From positions 1 to 61,467 of the forward strand of contig RCAB01000390.1 of assembly GCA_003640385.1 (NCBI GenBank): a stretch of DNA of 61,467 bases. Direction: 5' to 3'. Shown here one piece after another: positions 26,401 through 39,106 of this stretch. The translations under genes and the position numbers were made by a program. How positions within the stretch are numbered: position 1 is the stretch's first letter; every line of letters starts with the position of its first letter. Source of the stretch: Setaria digitata (taxonomy: Eukaryota; Nematoda; Chromadorea; Rhabditida; Setariidae). A model generated the notes under the pieces. The model saw only the letters and a program-made list of their open reading frames with translations. It did no database searches and had not been told where the DNA came from.

Positions 26401-26688
26401 AATATATTCTCCGCGTATATTTTGTGTTAGTTGGAGTAAATATTTAGATTTTTAAAGATAATAAAGTAGGACTTTTTGGAAAATGATTTATCAATTAAAA
26501 CACATTCTAGCGACAGTTGTTCAACCAATCTGCAAATTTAGTTTATTTTCTGGAAGTGAATTAAAGCTTGTAGGACGCTAATGAAGTAATACTCATAATT
26601 AAGAATATTAGTAATAATAATTTAACAAAATTTAATATTTATTCAAATTTCGGTTTACAGTAATTGTCAAGGAAGTAAATATATTACA

Positions 26689-27098
26689 ATGCAAGTTGGC
26701 CATCGTAAACAAAGAAATCGAGAATTGGCATTAGTTCGACAAAACAAAAAGCACCACCATTTTATACATCGTTTTTCGGCTCTTCTTTTGGCTGGCAAGT
26801 TATTTTCACTAATAATTGAATAATTGAAACTGAAGAATGAAGGGTTGCTTTCTTCTCATTAATCTCAACACCTTTCAAGATTGCTATGTTGCTTGCTGAA
26901 TTAGACCAAATTAAGTCAGTACTTTATCATTTACATTTTTATACTGATGAATGAAATAGGAAGCAAAACTTATGTGATAAATAAGAAATCAGCGACGTTT
27001 AACATAGAATTTATAGTTCTGCTTCGTTCGATGCCGCTAATTATGCGTTTCCCTTTCGCTCTGAACTAGCTTTAAATTCCTTAGTATCACAATTGTAG
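26689..27098 (+). CDS. Candidate small three-exon gene, unrecognised
   Basis: I do not recognise this protein. The ATG at 26689 follows a possible trans-splice acceptor (GGTTTACAG, AG at 26659-26660). Exons 26689-26798, 26843-26914 and 27017-27098 (TAG) join in phase (2, then 2) to give 87 residues. The N-terminus is basic (MQVGHRKQRNRELALVRQNK, then a His cluster), followed by a hydrophobic middle (RFSALLLAGKVAFFSLIS) and a tail ending FRSELALNSLVSQL. Codons in the last exon are unusually G/C-rich for the surroundings. Intron 1 would be only 44 bases with a weak acceptor (GAATGAAG). An alternative uses the donor at 26734 and the better acceptor CTTTCAAG (26879-26880), also in frame. The layout suggests a small single-span membrane protein, but this is inference only. 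Confidence 0.38.
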
Positions 27099-30075
27099 TA
27101 AGTTATTATTTTTAGAAAAAGTTTTTATCAAACATTAAATGGTGCGTGAAGTGATCGCTTCCAGAACTGCTACGACAGAGAAGCACCAAACAGAATTAAA
27201 TTAAACTAAAGAGGAAATCTTGGGAAATGCTCTGATCTGTTCTATTCTTCTCCCTTTGAAAATCTCAACTAATGCCATCCGTCACTAAGAAAATGTCACA
27301 TTGTCAAATGTATTTCAGCAACGACCTGTTCCTCATCCCCCCCTCACTTTCTATTTTTTCCCGTTGACAAGCATCAGAAGATTAGTGCTAATTAGTGCTC
27401 AGATGGAAGAATAAATACTTCTGGATAGAATGCTTCTGGCCAAAAAACTGATCCCAGTTTAAAAAAAGACTATCATCGATTGGAGTCATTACTGAATGAA
27501 CGCGACGATGAATCATCTTGATGATTAGAAGCAGGGGAAGGGAAGACTAATGCCAAAGAATCTTAGATTTCAACTTACGTATGTTTCCTGCGTTAAAAAC
27601 TATTTCTACTCTCGTTCTCCAGTCTTTCCTTACGTGATCCTCACGTCATCTGATGAAGAATCTTCAGCGTTTTCGTCTCACTGCGTCTAGAATCTTTTTC
27701 CATATTCTTCAACACACAGGACTTTACCAGGCGTAAGATGTACTTCAATAAAAGTAAATATTATTTTCATAATATAAAGTGATATCTTAATTCATGTAGG
27801 TGACCTATTATTTTATGATGTGACAACGTGAACTGTCATTTATCACGTCGAACAAGTTGTTGATTAGATCCTTTTCCAAATACTTTTTTATTTTTAGAAT
27901 TTGCTTGATCCAGAAGGCTCTGATAGTTCATAATTCCTAAAAAGATCATAGAGTTCCACTTTTAAGGTAAACTTTAGCCGCTTCTTCCTGATAGCTTTTA
28001 AGAAATATATACTCTATTATATTAATAGCATATGTATTTCTTCCCTCTGAACCATAACTATTTGAACTATTTATTACTACATTACCACATCATGGTTACC
28101 ACTGTTATCACCGCTATTTAGAATGATAGATATCGTTTAAAGAAGCTGCTTAAAGTGATAATTTTATCGTTATGGGTTGTCATGCAGATCATACTTAGCT
28201 CTTTTAGTAAGTGGTATAAGCTACTTAAATCTTATTTTAAAAGTCTCAAAAAATCGATCTATAAACTAAAAATTCCATGACCATTCTCGATTCCTTATAG
28301 CAATTTGAAATGTGAGTTGCAATGAACGAGAATCATACATACTGTTGTTGATTATTAAATTTATCATTTGGAATGAAGAACTTGTCAAATTATAGTAATC
28401 GAAAGATTAGCATCAAATTGAATCAGTGGCCCATACAGCAGATTGTATTAACCTGTTGATGTTAAGCACATGTTGGTTTAATTAGTTTAACAAATGTTCT
28501 TCCTGTTTCTCAAATGTTTGCGAGGATAGCAAATTTTTGTTTTTTGTCCTTAACTTTTTGGAAAGCGATAAAGCATGTTAAGGAGTATGTATTGCTTGAT
28601 ATTGAAGTGTTAGCAGAACTTATTTTTGTAATATCTAGGCTTTGGAGCCCGAAAGTAAAATAACACCTATTCTTAAGTACTAGTACTCTCGCTAAATAAG
28701 CTCTTGAATAATTTCCATATGTTATGTTCATTAATTTTTGCTTGAACGCGACATGAAAGGCAATTAACAGTTACATGAAGCAGAAGGATCAGATAATAAA
28801 AAAGAAAGAAAAATCACTTTGTGAAAAAAATAAATTTATCATTTCATCAATTTCATTAAATGAAAAGGGTACAACAAGTAATTTTGATAGTTTTTAATCC
28901 GATAATTGATAAAGTTTTAGCAAAAATTTGAGCGATTGAATTTGGAAATTCTTTACTACTTCATACGATCATATTATGGTTGGTTTCACGTTCAATTAAA
29001 TTATCACCGTAAATATATCTGCTAAATTGATTTACTTAATTATACTTGTAGCTTTATTGTATTTCTGCATCTTACAGTTTTCCATCATTTAATTTTTTTT
29101 TTTATCTGAATTTTCATGTAAAGTTATGAAAGTTACCAGTTATTTACTTCTTCCAAAATTTCGATTATAAATTGCAAAATAGAACTTGCTTAGGATGAAA
29201 TCAGCTAGAATTGGTTTCTTACTTTTTCACTGCCGAACTCGAACTCGGAATATTAAACTGTTCGAAGTCATAAATGATATTTGTCTCGTGGTCTTCTTAA
29301 ATTCTGAAAAAGCTAAATGTTATACATAATTTAGTATTTCAAGAAAACACTGAGTCATTGTACAGTACTCCAAAACACGATGGCATACTGTATTAAAAAG
29401 TTACGCTTCACTTCGTATTTCTTCTGTTCATCGGATTCATGATTGATTTCATGGAGAAAAAGAAGTAATCAGAATGAAATACCCTCGTGTTATATATAAT
29501 TAATCATTTATCATGGCAGAATATTTGATAACATATTGATGTATTTTGATCGCTGAGTCTCACCATTAATGACAGCACCATTGAATATATAGCAGTGAAT
29601 CAAGTAAAACTGATAGCTTATGATAGCCGATCAGCAAACAGTGCTCTACCGAGCAGATTTCTGGACACCACTGTTGATTAAAAATATACTGATAATTACG
29701 TCGACAAAAACTGATTAAGTTAGTGAAGTGATAAGTGCCTGTTCCGTACCGGTAGTCGCATCTAACATAATCAGTTGATTTCCATTATTAAGACTATGTT
29801 ATCGGGTGGGGAGCATAATGCATCGATGATTCGAGAAAAAAAAGATTTCTGACAAATGCTTACAATGATAACAGTAGGATACTAAACTATTTTATTTTTA
29901 GCAATCATTTTTAAATTTATCACTTTAACAATTTAAATAGATTTTTCATTAATAATTTCTTTTATGAGACGATGATCGAATTGTGACTTTTTAGTTACAG
30001 TCGGATAAATAAAAAATTTTTATTTTCGAGAACGACAAACTTGTCCTCTCATTCCTTTTTTTTTTTTGCATTTAG
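27099..30075. other. Intergenic or intronic stretch, nothing clear
   Basis: AT-rich with scattered short open blocks. A reverse-strand block near 29214-29308 has a TTTTTCAG acceptor and a GTAAGA donor but a stop just before the donor. It may include upstream exons of the candidate gene at 30076 that I could not identify. Confidence 0.4.
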
Positions 30076-30832
30076 CAACTTGGCATCCAAACCTAACCAG
30101 TATTGGATTCTTGTATGAGTATCGAGAGTCAGGCTCGAATTCTGATATCTTTAACCTTGTCATGAATAAATTGTTGGCTAATTTCAATGTGCTAATACCA
30201 AGATCACGATCCAATATTTTGCTTGTCGCGGATCGAACCGACGATTACCTTATCAATGAGGATACTGATCCGAGAGCATCTATACGAATTAAACGATTTC
30301 GGCCGCTAATGGATTACCGTAAAAGTTGGTGCTTCATTGTTTTTTTTTCCATTAAAAGATTTCAATAATTTGTTAACATTTTTTTAATGATTATTTTACA
30401 TTGTTTTCCAAGCCATCTATTGTTATGTGATGGATTCTTTCAAAAATTTTATCATATTTAATAATATTGCACTTGGAATTTAAGGACGAAAGATGAAATA
30501 AAAGGTTTAGCTATAAATGGCAGCATGTGAAAATAATAATTTTTATTATTGTTTTATGTCACTCTCTTTATGGAAGTTTGAATTCATCCTTAAATGAGCA
30601 GTAATGCATAAGTTGTTTATTCTGGAATTATTAATGCCTATCATCATCTTGTTTTTTTTTTTTATTAGCCGAATTGCTGTTTCAGTTTCGCCGGCATATT
30701 TTATCTTGTCTTTTATTGTATGTTTTCCAATTATTTACTGATAACTCATTTGTTTGCCCTATTTTTTATAAAATTATGTTTAGGCGAAAGTTTAGCAAGT
30801 GTTCAAAATTCATAACCGAAGAATTCGACTAA
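30076..30832 (+). CDS. Candidate two-exon gene fragment, unrecognised
   Basis: A long T run and TTTAG (AG at 30074-30075) open a stop-free 243-base exon, 30076-30318, phase 1 in and out, ending at donor GTAAAA. It encodes TWHPNLTSIGFLYEYRESGS and about 60 more residues, including DRTDDYLINEDTDPRASIRI followed by KRFRPLMDY. A second exon, 30669-30832 (TAA), has a TTTATTAG acceptor and starts in the matching phase: PELLFQFRRHILSCLLLYVF onward. Together they give about 134 codons. Codon use in the first exon is clearly richer in G/C than the flanks. No start codon or signal-peptide exon was found upstream, so the 5' end is missing. Dibasic sites (KR, RR) flanking a short segment would allow a secreted-propeptide reading, but I match it to no family. 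Confidence 0.4.
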
Positions 30833-32748
30833 TCTTAAAAAAAAGTATCAGGTAACGTTTGTATGTGAAACTCCTAACATTGTAATAAGCTACAAATTAA
30901 AACTTCAGAACTTTCATATATTTTAAAAAAGTGTTCTGCATCCATTTTACAAATTTCATTTTCTTAATTATTAATTTTGTGAGTTTTGTAAATAAAGGAA
31001 ATTTTCGCAACTCATAGAACGAAACGCCATTAAATTATCTTTTTTTTTTTATTTTTTATTTTTTAAAAATCACTTTTGACACACATTTTCTTTCATTTTG
31101 ATATTATAATGATATATTTAATCATCAGTTTCTTCTATTAATTTTGGCATTCTATTAAAATTTTTTTCTGCCAAATCATCAGTCAATTTACACTTTAGAC
31201 CGAATTGAAGTCATTGTAAAGTTCACTTTTTTCCCTACCACATCTATGCAGTGGGGAGTTTGTTGAAAAGCGATTTAAATAGTTATAAACATCTGAAATT
31301 TGGCTAGTTTAAGTCATGCAAGCAACTAAAGTTGCTGCGAACAGTACAAGTTACCTAATAAGATTCATAGAATTTATTCATTATAAGTTTTTCAACAAAT
31401 ACAACTGTTAACAGAACATGCTAAGGACTGTTGATTGCACTGTGATAGTCTGAAATTGACAAAAGTTATTAGCGATTAATTTGCTTGGCAACAAATTTAT
31501 CTTCATTTTGGTCACATCTTGTCCAAATTTCTATTCTTTTTTAAATTTTAATAACAATTATCTTTCTTGAATTTTTTTTTTTAAATTAAAAGACATTTTC
31601 AATGAAGTATCTGTGAAATAGTTTAATCACCTTATTTAAAGCTAATCATTTTTATTTAACTGCACAGACCTTCCAAAATATACTTTCTTTTCTTTCAAAA
31701 GTCCTTATGGGTGAAGAATTTTGGTGAGTAATTAAAAGAATGCCGACCGGTTTATAAATCAATTTTTCTTCTTTTTTTTTGTTAGGAAAAACTCATTTGG
31801 ATGTTGTAGTAATGTTTACTGCTTGTTACAACATTACTATTTGAAACTAAAAAAATGTTGAAATTGTTTCCACAAATTTGTCACCTCATTTTTTGAACTT
31901 TTTGTTTTACTTTTATATTTAATTCTGCGATTTTTAATGCTCCATTCTTATTCTTCTTCTGTCCACACACTTTTGTCTAATACTTGGTTCTGTTGAGTCG
32001 ACAAGAATTAGATGTGGACAATGGAGAAAAAAGAGAAGTATGAAGAAATATGAAATGAGTGAATGAAAATTCACAATATATAATCAATGTTGTGTGGTTT
32101 GGCTAAATTTGAAAATTCTTAATTTTTCCTGAAACTTTTTTCCTGTTTCGCCGTCTCTACTAAAGATAGGTAATCTGGCTTTGGCCCTTCTAGTTTTTAT
32201 TTCAACTTAAATTTAAATTCCAGTTTTTTTCTAATCTCGAACATTTTTGTTGCTTTTTTTTCTTGATCTTTTTTAGTAATTTGTCATTTTTCTATTCACT
32301 TCATTGTCATTGCTGAAGCGGAAATTTTAGATCATCGAATTTTTTTTCTTGTAGGAATTTTTTTGGAAAAAACTTTTGAATACGTATCCCTTCGTGATAA
32401 TTGAACAGCCTCTTCCGAGAGAAGAAGCAAGACTCTGTTCAGTGCTTTTAAAAATCTCGAGAACGGAAACATTTCGATGAGATAGGACCGTCATTTCCCA
32501 AAAGAATTCCTAGACTATGATGAATTTTTTGGCTCTCATACTTTCTTCTTTCCTAGTCAAGAATGCTTTCGATTCGATCGTATAATTTAATTGAGCGTTA
32601 AATGCCTTACGTATGAGTTAATTAGTATCATTATGAATAGAAGCTTCAACCATTTTCAGTTTATTGTTAAGGTGAAAATGCCTGTCAAAAGTTTGGAAAG
32701 ATTATTATAATTATTATTAGGTCTTATTTCCCGCATTATGAGGAATAT

Positions 32749-33006
32749 TTTAATGCGGGTTATTTTTAATTGGAAGAAATCATATTTATACGATATAAAA
32801 ATTGTAAGCATAAAATAAATTCCAACAATGGAATGATCCATAAAATAATATTTTCGAGTGTGATTAAATCAAAACTNCTTTAATGCGGGTTATTTTTAAT
32901 TGGAAGAAATCATATTTATAAGATATAAAAATTGTAAGCATAAAATAAATTTCAACAATGGAATGATCCATAAAATAATATTTTCGAGTGTGATTAAATC
33001 AAAACT
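32749..33006. repeat. 128-base direct duplication flanking a single N
   Basis: Positions 32749-32876 and 32879-33006 align over 128 bases with two differences seen by eye. N lies at 32877. The pattern is the same as at 20760 and 37736. Confidence 0.88.
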
Positions 33007-33700
33007 CCAGTTTCAATTCAGATGATTTCACTTTAAATACCTGCTAATACCTTTAAATTCTTAATTTATTGTTGTGCTAAATTTTAGTTAATTAGCTTCG
33101 GTGCATTTTTTTTCCACTTTTGCTAATTTTTCTTTCCAGTGTATTTTAATTATTAACTTATCGCTCTATAACTGGATAGTACAATTAACTAGAGCATATT
33201 AATTAAAACAGTTTGTTAAGTAGATTTAAGGTGAGAGGAAACAATGCCTCAAGAATACATGAATTTTTTTTATAAATATTGATAAGTTCAGTCTTCCGAC
33301 AATTCCATGGAATTTTTATTAATTTTGTTTTCTAGTCTTTCATTTTATTTTATTTTGATAATGGTCTTGGGTATCTCTCTTTATTTGTTCGTTTTGTTAA
33401 ATATTACATTTCTTTTTAATATTTATGAATTCAAAATAAAATTTCATAGTGATATGAACTAAAATGTTGCATATGATAATAGAAAATGCGTGGAAGTTAT
33501 TTAATTAATGGTGGAAATTATTATTTTTTCATCAAAATTAAGTCTTTATATCGAATACGGAAATAATTCCTGAATAATTAATGCTAATCACTTTGTCTCC
33601 ACTCGTAGAATTATATTAAAAACGAACGAGTAAATTATTTCCAGTTTTCATTGTTACATTATTATGATTCAACTGATAATTTATTCAAAAAAAGATTTAA

Positions 33701-33895
33701 ATGATTCCCAAAGAATCAGTCACTATGGAAACTTTGTTTCTTCCAACCGAGAATTCTCGATATGGTAAATTTTTCGAATTTCTTACCTGTGGAGTCGCAT
33801 TTCTATTCATTTTTCGTCCAAGCACATACGTTTTTGCATACATATCAAATCAGTACTACATTCTTAACACCTTTTGTCTGATATATTTTACCTAG
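33701..33895 (+). other. Isolated 64-codon open frame, possible exon
   Basis: The frame begins MIPKESVTMETLFLPTENSR and continues into hydrophobic sequence. A good donor (ATATG then GTAAAT, 33764-33765) would cut it to a 22-codon first exon, and TTTTAG acceptors lie downstream near 33932. No downstream exon joins convincingly. It is listed only because start, frame and donor coincide. Confidence 0.15.
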
Positions 33896-36800
33896 TTTAA
33901 TAAATTGAATGAAACTCTTTTTTGCTTTTAGAAAACTGAAACTTCGAGTCTTATTTACATGTTGCTTTTCAGCTTTATCTTAACTACTTTCACTGCTTGA
34001 AAATGTTGTAGATTTCTCAGTGCAAAATACCATAGAACTTAATTTTCATACGATTCAAAATTAACCTTGAATTATTTTGCTTCTGATGAATCTTTTCTCC
34101 TGCTTGAATTTAAAAATGGCAATTATTCCAATCATCTTATCTCAAAACTGTTTCAAAAAATGAACATGTAGTTCATGAAATTATGACTGAACTCTTTATA
34201 TTTCTTCAAATTGCAATCAGTAAAAGCAAAAAATATTAAGGTCATTTAATAACTGGGCAAATTTTAATTATCAAGGAATTTCTGAAATTTCTCTCAGCAA
34301 AAATTGTAGATCGACTTATTTTGTTGAGTTTGAAAAAACATTTTCCTAAATTTTTCTTCATTTGACCTTAACTGAATATCAAAAAAAAAAAATTCCAAAC
34401 TATAAGTCGTATTGGGAAATTTCAATGCCTATAGTTTTGAAATTTCTTTCGGAAGCATATAAGAATTCTGATTAAAGACGAAGAGAATAAAGATCACTTT
34501 AATTAGCCTTTCAATGTGATCAATCAATCAATCACCGATATACGAAATTAACATAATTACATCAAAATATTTCAATTTTAACTGATTCCCAAAAAATGTT
34601 TCTACACATATATAACCCTTAAATTATTCAATTTGATGTATTTCATTGGATCGCTCTCGTCAAGTGTTCAGTTTAACATATTTCCTTATTGAATCTTTAA
34701 GTACCGAATCATTCTAATCATTTAAATACTAATGATGATTACAACTCGAGAAATAGCCATAAGATTGATATATGGCCAAGTTTAACTCAGAGAACTAACG
34801 AAAAAATTTAAAAAATTTAGAAACTAGTGATTAACATAAGAATCGACCCAGTTCAAAATAAAAAGTGAAAAGCGTAGTGTAACATATATAAAGTTGCGAC
34901 GAGGATTTCCTTAATTGTAGGTTTTATTTTGTGCAAATAAATGAAAGAACTTTCTAATTTTAACCAGTAAATTGTAATGAATTTATTTGCTATTATCCGC
35001 AAAACTGATATAATATCAATAATGTATTTAGCCAATTTTTCCTAATATATGAAAGATTCTAGAGCATTTTCCATAATTATATGGAAATCTCACTCCTGAG
35101 GTCTTTTTTTTGGATTAATGGAAAGTGGAAATGAATAAGGTGAATCGGAAGACTTTAAAAAGTACGAGATGTTTCAAAATGAATTTCAAAATTTAGATCT
35201 ACGATTGAGAAATTTCATTCCGTTTGCAAAAAATTTAAGTGCTAAAATTTTGTTTCGTCTATATAGCATTCTCATTTTCCAATCAAGTTTTTTTACTTAC
35301 TTTAATAATTTCAGAAGATATTATTTGAATCGATAAATGGACACTTTTTTGTTTGCAAAGGAACAGTAAGAAAAATGTCTGTCTATAAGAAGGAGGATAA
35401 ATGAAATTCAACTGCGCAATTTTCTTCCTTTTTCATTCTCATCATACTTATCAAAAAGCCAATCTAATACTTTTCATCACTTTAACATCTTTATTCCATT
35501 AGTGATTCAAAAACAGGTTTAAGTGGTAATAGGTCAATGATTAACCTCTCAGTTTTCCAGGTTCACTGTAATTGCGTTATTACTTCGCTTGCATTCATAT
35601 GCTAATCTTCTCATCAGTGAATATTTTTTATGTGAAGTCCAATGGCGAATTTTGTTGCAGCAATATCAGTGATTCGTGAACTTTATCATTCGTTACTTTA
35701 TCACTTGTACTTGGCCCACCAAATAATCAATATATTCCAGATATTTTAATTACCTTCGCTATCACTATTATTATTTCAATCTTATTATCGCTGTCACCAT
35801 TTTGCTACTGGATGTGTAACTACTAAGTTTCTTGTTACCTTCGACTAATTTTACTTTTTAGCCCTTCTTTCATCTTCAGTTATCCATACCCATTTACACC
35901 TTTCCTTATTATAGCATTTGATAGCTTCCGCAAACATAAACAGTGTAAATATCATGTATTTGAATCAATTAATTGTGGGGCATTCATTGTATCCAAAGAT
36001 GAAGCCGGTTTTATGTGTCACCCCGTATCGTTGACGATTTCCTCGTATCAGTGACATTTTTGATTAAATTCTTTTCTTCAACGATAGGAATTTGTTTTAA
36101 ACATTTCATTCCATATGTTGGAAGGAAAAGTGTTCTAGAATGAATTGAAAGGAAAACGAATTCTTTTTGCCTTTCATTGATCGATTAATCATTGAAAGAA
36201 AACTGCTTTATAAAATCATTTCTAAAGTATGCTATTTTTGTATTTTCTCGAGAATCGGCAATCATCACTGCGACAGTTATCGTTTTCTTCATATATTGCT
36301 GTGAATTACAAGTGATGAAAATTCATTCAGAAATCTCGAAATATAACAAATCTATTTGGTAGCATTTATAAATAATGATCAATATATCCTTGAAACTCTT
36401 CGTTATAGTTATCGTCAGTTATTATTTATTAGTAATTATTATTACTCTGTTATTATCACTATTATCATTATGGGTAATGTTCAATACGGTCATCAGGATC
36501 AGAAAATCCTCGAACTATAGAACTTGCTAGACTAGTTGAATCCTTTGCTGGACTTGATTTTCTTAACTTAATGCCTTCATTCAACTTAAGGTTATATTTA
36601 TAACCCAGGATATAAGTATAACCTCTAAAACAGTTCAATCTCAAATACAATTACAACAACATAACATCCTTCCCAAGTCATTTGAGTACTATGGATAACT
36701 ACTGTTCGCACATTTATTTTACACTAAAATTTGTGAAAAACGTAAAGAGGAGAGAATAAGAAGAGTAAAAGAGAAAACATAAGAAAGTCAGTATTAAATT

Positions 36801-37735
36801 TATAAAAAAATGAACAATAGCTGTTCGTGAAAGTTCTGTTTGCCTTACAACCTTCGATTTTTATTACCACCTCATCTTCGAACAATCAGAGAGTGAAGGA
36901 ATGAATTCGATCTAAAGACTCGACTTAACCGTTAGTGTGTTCATTGTGGCGAACAAAAAAAGTTCTTTTTTTCTGAGCGGATCTTTAACCAACTGACATC
37001 GCTACTGTCACTTTTTTCTTTAAATCTAGAAAATTTTAAAGTTCACCTCTGAAGTTGAAGGTAAATTGGAAAAGGCGGCGGAAGAAGAAAATAATAGAAT
37101 TATGTCTGATCACATACGTACCTGATGAAAGCTGATAACAAATTTGATATACACAATGCGTTAATAAGATATTTTTACGAAAGTTTTATGTGATTATCGC
37201 CACAGATATTAACTTCATCGTGACATTCCTTTTTCATTTCGGATTGTTTTAATTTATCATCTGCAATCATATTCATTCAATGCTATGCCATTTTCCATTA
37301 TTTGATTCTACCATTCTCATTCAGGTGTATAATTCTATGTACGAAATGAAGGTAAATACAATTGAGTACTCGATATCTGTAATTGTTTATAACATAGAGT
37401 TCAGATATCTCTGTAATTCAGAATGAATACAAATAATAGGTTGTTAAATCTTTCTTAATTATAGTTGCTGCTACTGCATGGGAAAATTATTTTAATAACA
37501 TTTCACTTTATCAGTTGCGAAATTTTCTTTTTTTTTTTACAAAACTCACAGGATTAATAATAAGGAAAATGGAACTGATAAACTGAATGAGGGACATTTG
37601 CTAATAAAGATATGGAAGTTTTAGGAAAAAATTTTTATTCGTAGTTTACTGCAACGTGGAAGACTGAATAAAAGTCCTCGAAGTAGCTTGCTTTCATACG
37701 GAACTTCTTTTTCAATATTTTCCGACACAAAAGTG

Positions 37736-37912
37736 TGATTATTTTAAAACCAGTAATAGAGCCATTCAAATCTTCGTTAATTTACTTCCGGTTTCGTCAG
37801 CTTACACTGATGACAATCGATTCNTGATTATTTTAAAACCAGTAATAGAGCCATTCACATCTTCGTTAATTTACTTCCGGTTTCGTCAGCTTACACTGAT
37901 GACAATCGATTC
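37736..37912. repeat. 88-base direct duplication flanking a single N
   Basis: Positions 37736-37823 and 37825-37912 match with one difference seen by eye (CAAATC against CACATC), with N at 37824. It is best read as unmerged overlapping contig ends. Confidence 0.9.
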
Positions 37913-38497
37913 GGTCATATTATTTGATGAATTCTTCATTCAGTTCATAAATCTTGAGACTCGAAATCGCAATCTAATCCAAACCGTTTTGTTTGGCCAA
38001 GTTAAAATGGCTTATCAGTTTTGTATTGGCATCCGTTTTCCTCTTTCATTCCTTCGACATATACAGATCACTTGCACTTTAAGTCCGAATTTTCCCTTAA
38101 AAAAGTTTGAATAATCTATTCGCAGACTCTCAATCTCTGTTAACACTACTGCAGTAGTATTTCACCGCTTTATTAACCCCTCACTTTTCAATTTCACTAA
38201 TTTATCAAATCCATAACCTTTTGGCTTCATTCATTACAATTTTCTTAACTCTATTATCACCATACCACCGCGTTATTTCTCAAGTTATAATTCCTCTTCC
38301 CAGTCTCTCTAGTTAACGCTATTTCATGCTCCATCAATTCTAACTATCCTCAAAATGCTTCTTCCTTTGAAAGGATCATTAGTTGCGTAATTTCCACTTC
38401 CAAACCACCACGAGAAAAAAGTTTGTTTCACAACGTCTTTATGCCACATCGTTTGGTTTTGGTTTGAATTCATTGTTTACATTGCATCTCAAGTTCC

Positions 38498-39106
38498 TTG
38501 TACTTCACTTGGACATTTTCTAGACCCGCTCTGAGTTTTTTGGTTTTTGACAGGGAGTGGGAGGACTGCGTTAACCGGGCATTTCACGGGTTCACGCCAG
38601 ATTGGACCCTATCCGGTTGTCCAGAATCTGCGCCTGTGATTGTTCGCATCCTCGCTATCCTTCAGTATCCTTTGATAGAAGAGACGCAGACAACCATATC
38701 CGTCTGTGGTCTCTCTCTCGTTGTTTGTAAGTCATCACTCTTTTGTTCGTATCTGATTCCACATCGTCTTCCGGTTGTTGATATCTACCTGTCCGTTTAT
38801 GCCGCTCCATGCATCTGTTTGCACGACATCTTCCGGTTGCTGCTTATGTGTCTCCATTTTTCTGGTTTGTACGTCATCTTCTGATTGTTCTACCTGTCTG
38901 AATGTCTGCACCGATCTCTGCTCTGGATTAGTAATTTACTATCCTTATTCTCTATAGAAGAGACATTTTCAGCTTCCCTGCTATATGTCGATAAGTTTCA
39001 AAGAGGTTTAGGTCCTAGGTTACGAGGTTATTTTCGATCTTTTGTCGTTTTTCATGTGCATTTGATGATACAGGTATTAGAATCCTGTATTGCAAGGAAT
39101 AATTGA
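38498..39106. other. Less AT-rich block with degenerate internal repeats
   Basis: Base composition shifts away from the surrounding AT-rich DNA, and stop codons become rare in several frames at once; the longest frame has 128 codons. Related words CATCGTCTTCCGGTTG (38762), GACATCTTCCGGTTG (38825) and GTCATCTTCTGATTG (38873) recur about 50-60 bases apart. TAGAAGAGAC occurs at about 38676 and 38956. No protein family is recognisable, so the open frames are probably a composition effect. Confidence 0.45.

Larger units (their letters stand above)
18668..26688. other. Gene-poor AT-rich stretch, 8 kb
   Basis: No coding exon can be supported. It holds degenerate CATATCAT repeats, a short trinucleotide tract (about 20946-20990, mainly CTA), an N-flanked duplication (20760-20875) and an 82-base direct repeat between TA tracts (23017-23423). 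Apparent open frames here are short and repeat-derived. Confidence 0.6.

Noticed and set aside
30226..30250. GGATCGAACCGACGA resembling a tRNA T-arm
   Set aside because: No cloverleaf can be drawn around it, and it falls inside the candidate coding exon 30076-30318.
35315..35700. Two short exon-like blocks (KILFESINGHFFVCKGT; FTVIALLLRLHSYANLL)
   Set aside because: Their phases do not join, both are short, and such runs are expected by chance in 22 kb of AT-rich DNA.
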